64,000 nt of DNA. Source: Halomarina litorea. GTDB taxonomy: Archaea > Halobacteriota > Halobacteria > Halobacteriales > Haloarculaceae. Location of the stretch: NCBI RefSeq assembly GCF_024227715.1, contig NZ_CP100448.1:744001-808000 (forward strand), written 5' to 3'. This document shows positions 62,943 to 64,000 of the stretch, in pieces. A program made the position numbers and the translations under genes. Under the pieces are notes generated by a model. The model was not told the DNA's origin. It worked only from the letters and a program-made list of their open reading frames with translations, and did no database searches. The number at the start of each line of letters is the position of its first letter. Positions within the stretch are counted from its first letter, which is position 1.

Positions 62943-63857
62943 ATGGTCGACGACTCCGAGACGCGTGTCGCCCTCGTGGACGCGTTCACCGACGAACCGC
63001 TGGCAGGCAACGTCGCCGGACTCGTCCCCGACGCGGGGGGACTCGACGCCGGACAGATGCAGGCGGTCGCCCGCGAACTCAACGCCAGCGAGACGGCGTT
63101 CCTCACCGACAGCGAGGAGGCGGACCGTCGCATCCGCTACTTCACCCCCACCACGGAGGTGGACCTCTGCGGGCACGCCACGATAGCCGCCCACGCCTAC
63201 CTCCACCAGCGAGGTGACATCGAGGCGGGCACCCACTCGCTCGCGACGAACGTCGGTGTCCTCGACGTCGACGTGGCCGACGACGGGACGGTGTGGATGA
63301 CGCAGGCCCCGCCCGAACTCCACGAGGCCGACGTGACCCACGAGGACGTCGCCGCCGCACTGGGCATCGACCTCGACGCACTGGAGGACGTCGGCGAGGA
63401 CCTCCCCCTCGCGTGGTCCTCGACGGGCTTCCCCTTCCTCGTCGTCCCGGTCGGTTTCCTCGAACCGCTGGGAGCGGCCGACCCGGACATGGCCGCCGTC
63501 GAGTCGCTGTGCGAGGAGGTGGACGCGATGGGCGTCTACGCGTTCACCTTCGACGCCATCGACCCCGAGGCGACCCTCCACGGGCGGATGTTCGCCCCCG
63601 GCGCGGGCGTCCCCGAGGACCCCGTGACGGGCACCGCCAGCGGTGCCGTGGGCGCGTACCTCCGCGAATACGACGCCTTCGGAGACGACGGGGTCCCCGC
63701 GGAGATGACCTTCGAGCAGGGGCACTTCGTGGACCGGCCCGGGCGGGTGCGCGTGCGAGCAGGAGACGAAATCGAAGTCGGCGGGCGCGCCGTCGTCTCC
63801 CTCGACGGTCGACTCGCGATTCCCGCGAGCGACGACGACGAGATACTGGAGCCATGA
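62943..63857 (+). CDS. PhzF family isomerase
   Basis: A 304-residue protein with the diaminopimelate epimerase-like double fold. LVDAFTDEPLAGNVAGLV, ELNASETAFL, IRYFTPTTEVDLCGHATIAAHAYL and EDPVTGTASGAVGAYL are PhzF blocks; the catalytic Glu is in SETAFL. Family members isomerise varied small molecules; no phenazine genes are here. The start at 62943 is the family N-terminus. Confidence 0.9.
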   Translation: MVDDSETRVALVDAFTDEPLAGNVAGLVPDAGGLDAGQMQAVARELNASETAFLTDSEEADRRIRYFTPTTEVDLCGHATIAAHAYLHQRGDIEAGTHSLATNVGVLDVDVADDGTVWMTQAPPELHEADVTHEDVAAALGIDLDALEDVGEDLPLAWSSTGFPFLVVPVGFLEPLGAADPDMAAVESLCEEVDAMGVYAFTFDAIDPEATLHGRMFAPGAGVPEDPVTGTASGAVGAYLREYDAFGDDGVPAEMTFEQGHFVDRPGRVRVRAGDEIEVGGRAVVSLDGRLAIPASDDDEILEP

Positions 63858-64000
63858 GCCTGCAAGTCCCTCGCGCCTGACCGTCCGAGCGTCCGCTGCA
63901 CGGCCTCGTGAGTGGTTCTATGGCGTGGTCGCCTGTGGTGCAGGCGATGAACGGTTAGGAAAGTTCTTTAGCGAGGTCCGTATTCAGTTCCGGTACGAAT
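63858..64000. other. End of window, no supported gene
   Basis: A 143-base stretch with no open frame that I can support. GGAAAGTTCTTTAGCG near 63959 looks like a promoter for a gene beyond the window. Confidence 0.4.

Noticed and set aside
1-64000. tRNA, rRNA, CRISPR array, insertion sequence, integrase or origin
   Set aside because: I looked through the gaps for cloverleaf ends, regularly spaced direct repeats, transposase motifs and Orc/Cdc6 genes and saw none. Most gaps are under 300 bases.

Overview
The window is a chromosomal segment of a halophilic archaeon (class Halobacteria). The evidence is the very high GC content with G/C-ending codons, strongly acidic predicted proteins, leaderless genes with a TATA-like box about 25-30 bases before the start codon, many GTG starts, and archaeal marker genes: ABCE1/RLI, archaemetzincin, Pth2, TruD, RpoP, L37Ae, Pcc1, prefoldin beta, Sec61-beta, geranylgeranylglyceryl phosphate synthase, pantoate kinase/phosphopantothenate synthetase, and Bat-type regulators. 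About 78 genes are supported. Most are core housekeeping genes in short operons. I see no tRNA, rRNA, CRISPR array, insertion sequence, integrase or phage module.

Layout. 1-9 kb: a LeuA/CimA-family synthase (5' end may lie outside the window), a small winged-helix regulator, an EMC6-like membrane protein overlapping ABCE1, a PHP phosphoesterase, archaemetzincin, a UPF0146/HAD pair, a frameshifted small membrane gene and an F420:NADP oxidoreductase. 9-15 kb: thioredoxin, SecG, an MscS-like TM-helix protein, the cluster pdxT-DUF151 nuclease-hisE, an ASCH protein, two DUF5518 proteins and the GTPase Nog1. 15-24 kb: two SIMPL lipoproteins, a DUF389 protein, a 5-formyl-THF cyclo-ligase-like protein, a third DUF5518 protein, EngB, a lipoprotein, then the overlapping operon dcd-thiR-methyltransferase, and a Yip1 protein. 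24-34 kb: information-processing genes (pth2, truD, DUF2103, L37Ae, rpoP, pcc1, a Bat regulator, prefoldin beta, DUF3194), an ene-reductase, thi4 and an aminotransferase. 33-43 kb: archaeal CoA synthesis (phosphopantothenate synthetase, pantoate kinase), an MFS relic, an antitoxin/PIN toxin-like pair, aspS, a second Bat regulator, GGGP synthase, a SnoaL-like protein and topA. 43-54 kb: a secreted subtilase behind a membrane-anchored winged-helix regulator, gatB, an alpha/beta hydrolase, and the small coiled-coil/Smc/ScpA operon. 54-64 kb: MTA phosphorylase with a phosphoribosyltransferase, a flavin oxidase-like protein, a lipoprotein hydrolase, an ATP-grasp ligase, a ComB-like phosphatase, a second PHP protein, a glutamate-cysteine ligase and a PhzF-like protein.

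Functional links. AspS and GatB fit the archaeal indirect route to Asn-tRNA. ThiR (HTH plus ThiN) and Thi4 are both thiamine genes. Pantoate kinase and phosphopantothenate synthetase are consecutive enzymes. Smc and ScpA are partners.

The most notable observations are: (1) a dispersed hairpin repeat downstream of the ABCE1 and Nog1 genes whose conserved core also lies in frame inside pdxT; (2) an acidic ScpA N-terminus built partly from an exact 65-codon-offset repeat; (3) an L37Ae ribosomal protein without any of its zinc-binding cysteines; (4) an approximately 88-bp tandem repeat that runs into the 3' end of aspS; (5) a membrane-tethered transcription factor three bases upstream of a secreted subtilase. 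I did not find one obviously new multi-gene defence or metabolic system; the repeat-in-gene pattern and the regulator/protease pair are the best candidates for something undescribed.
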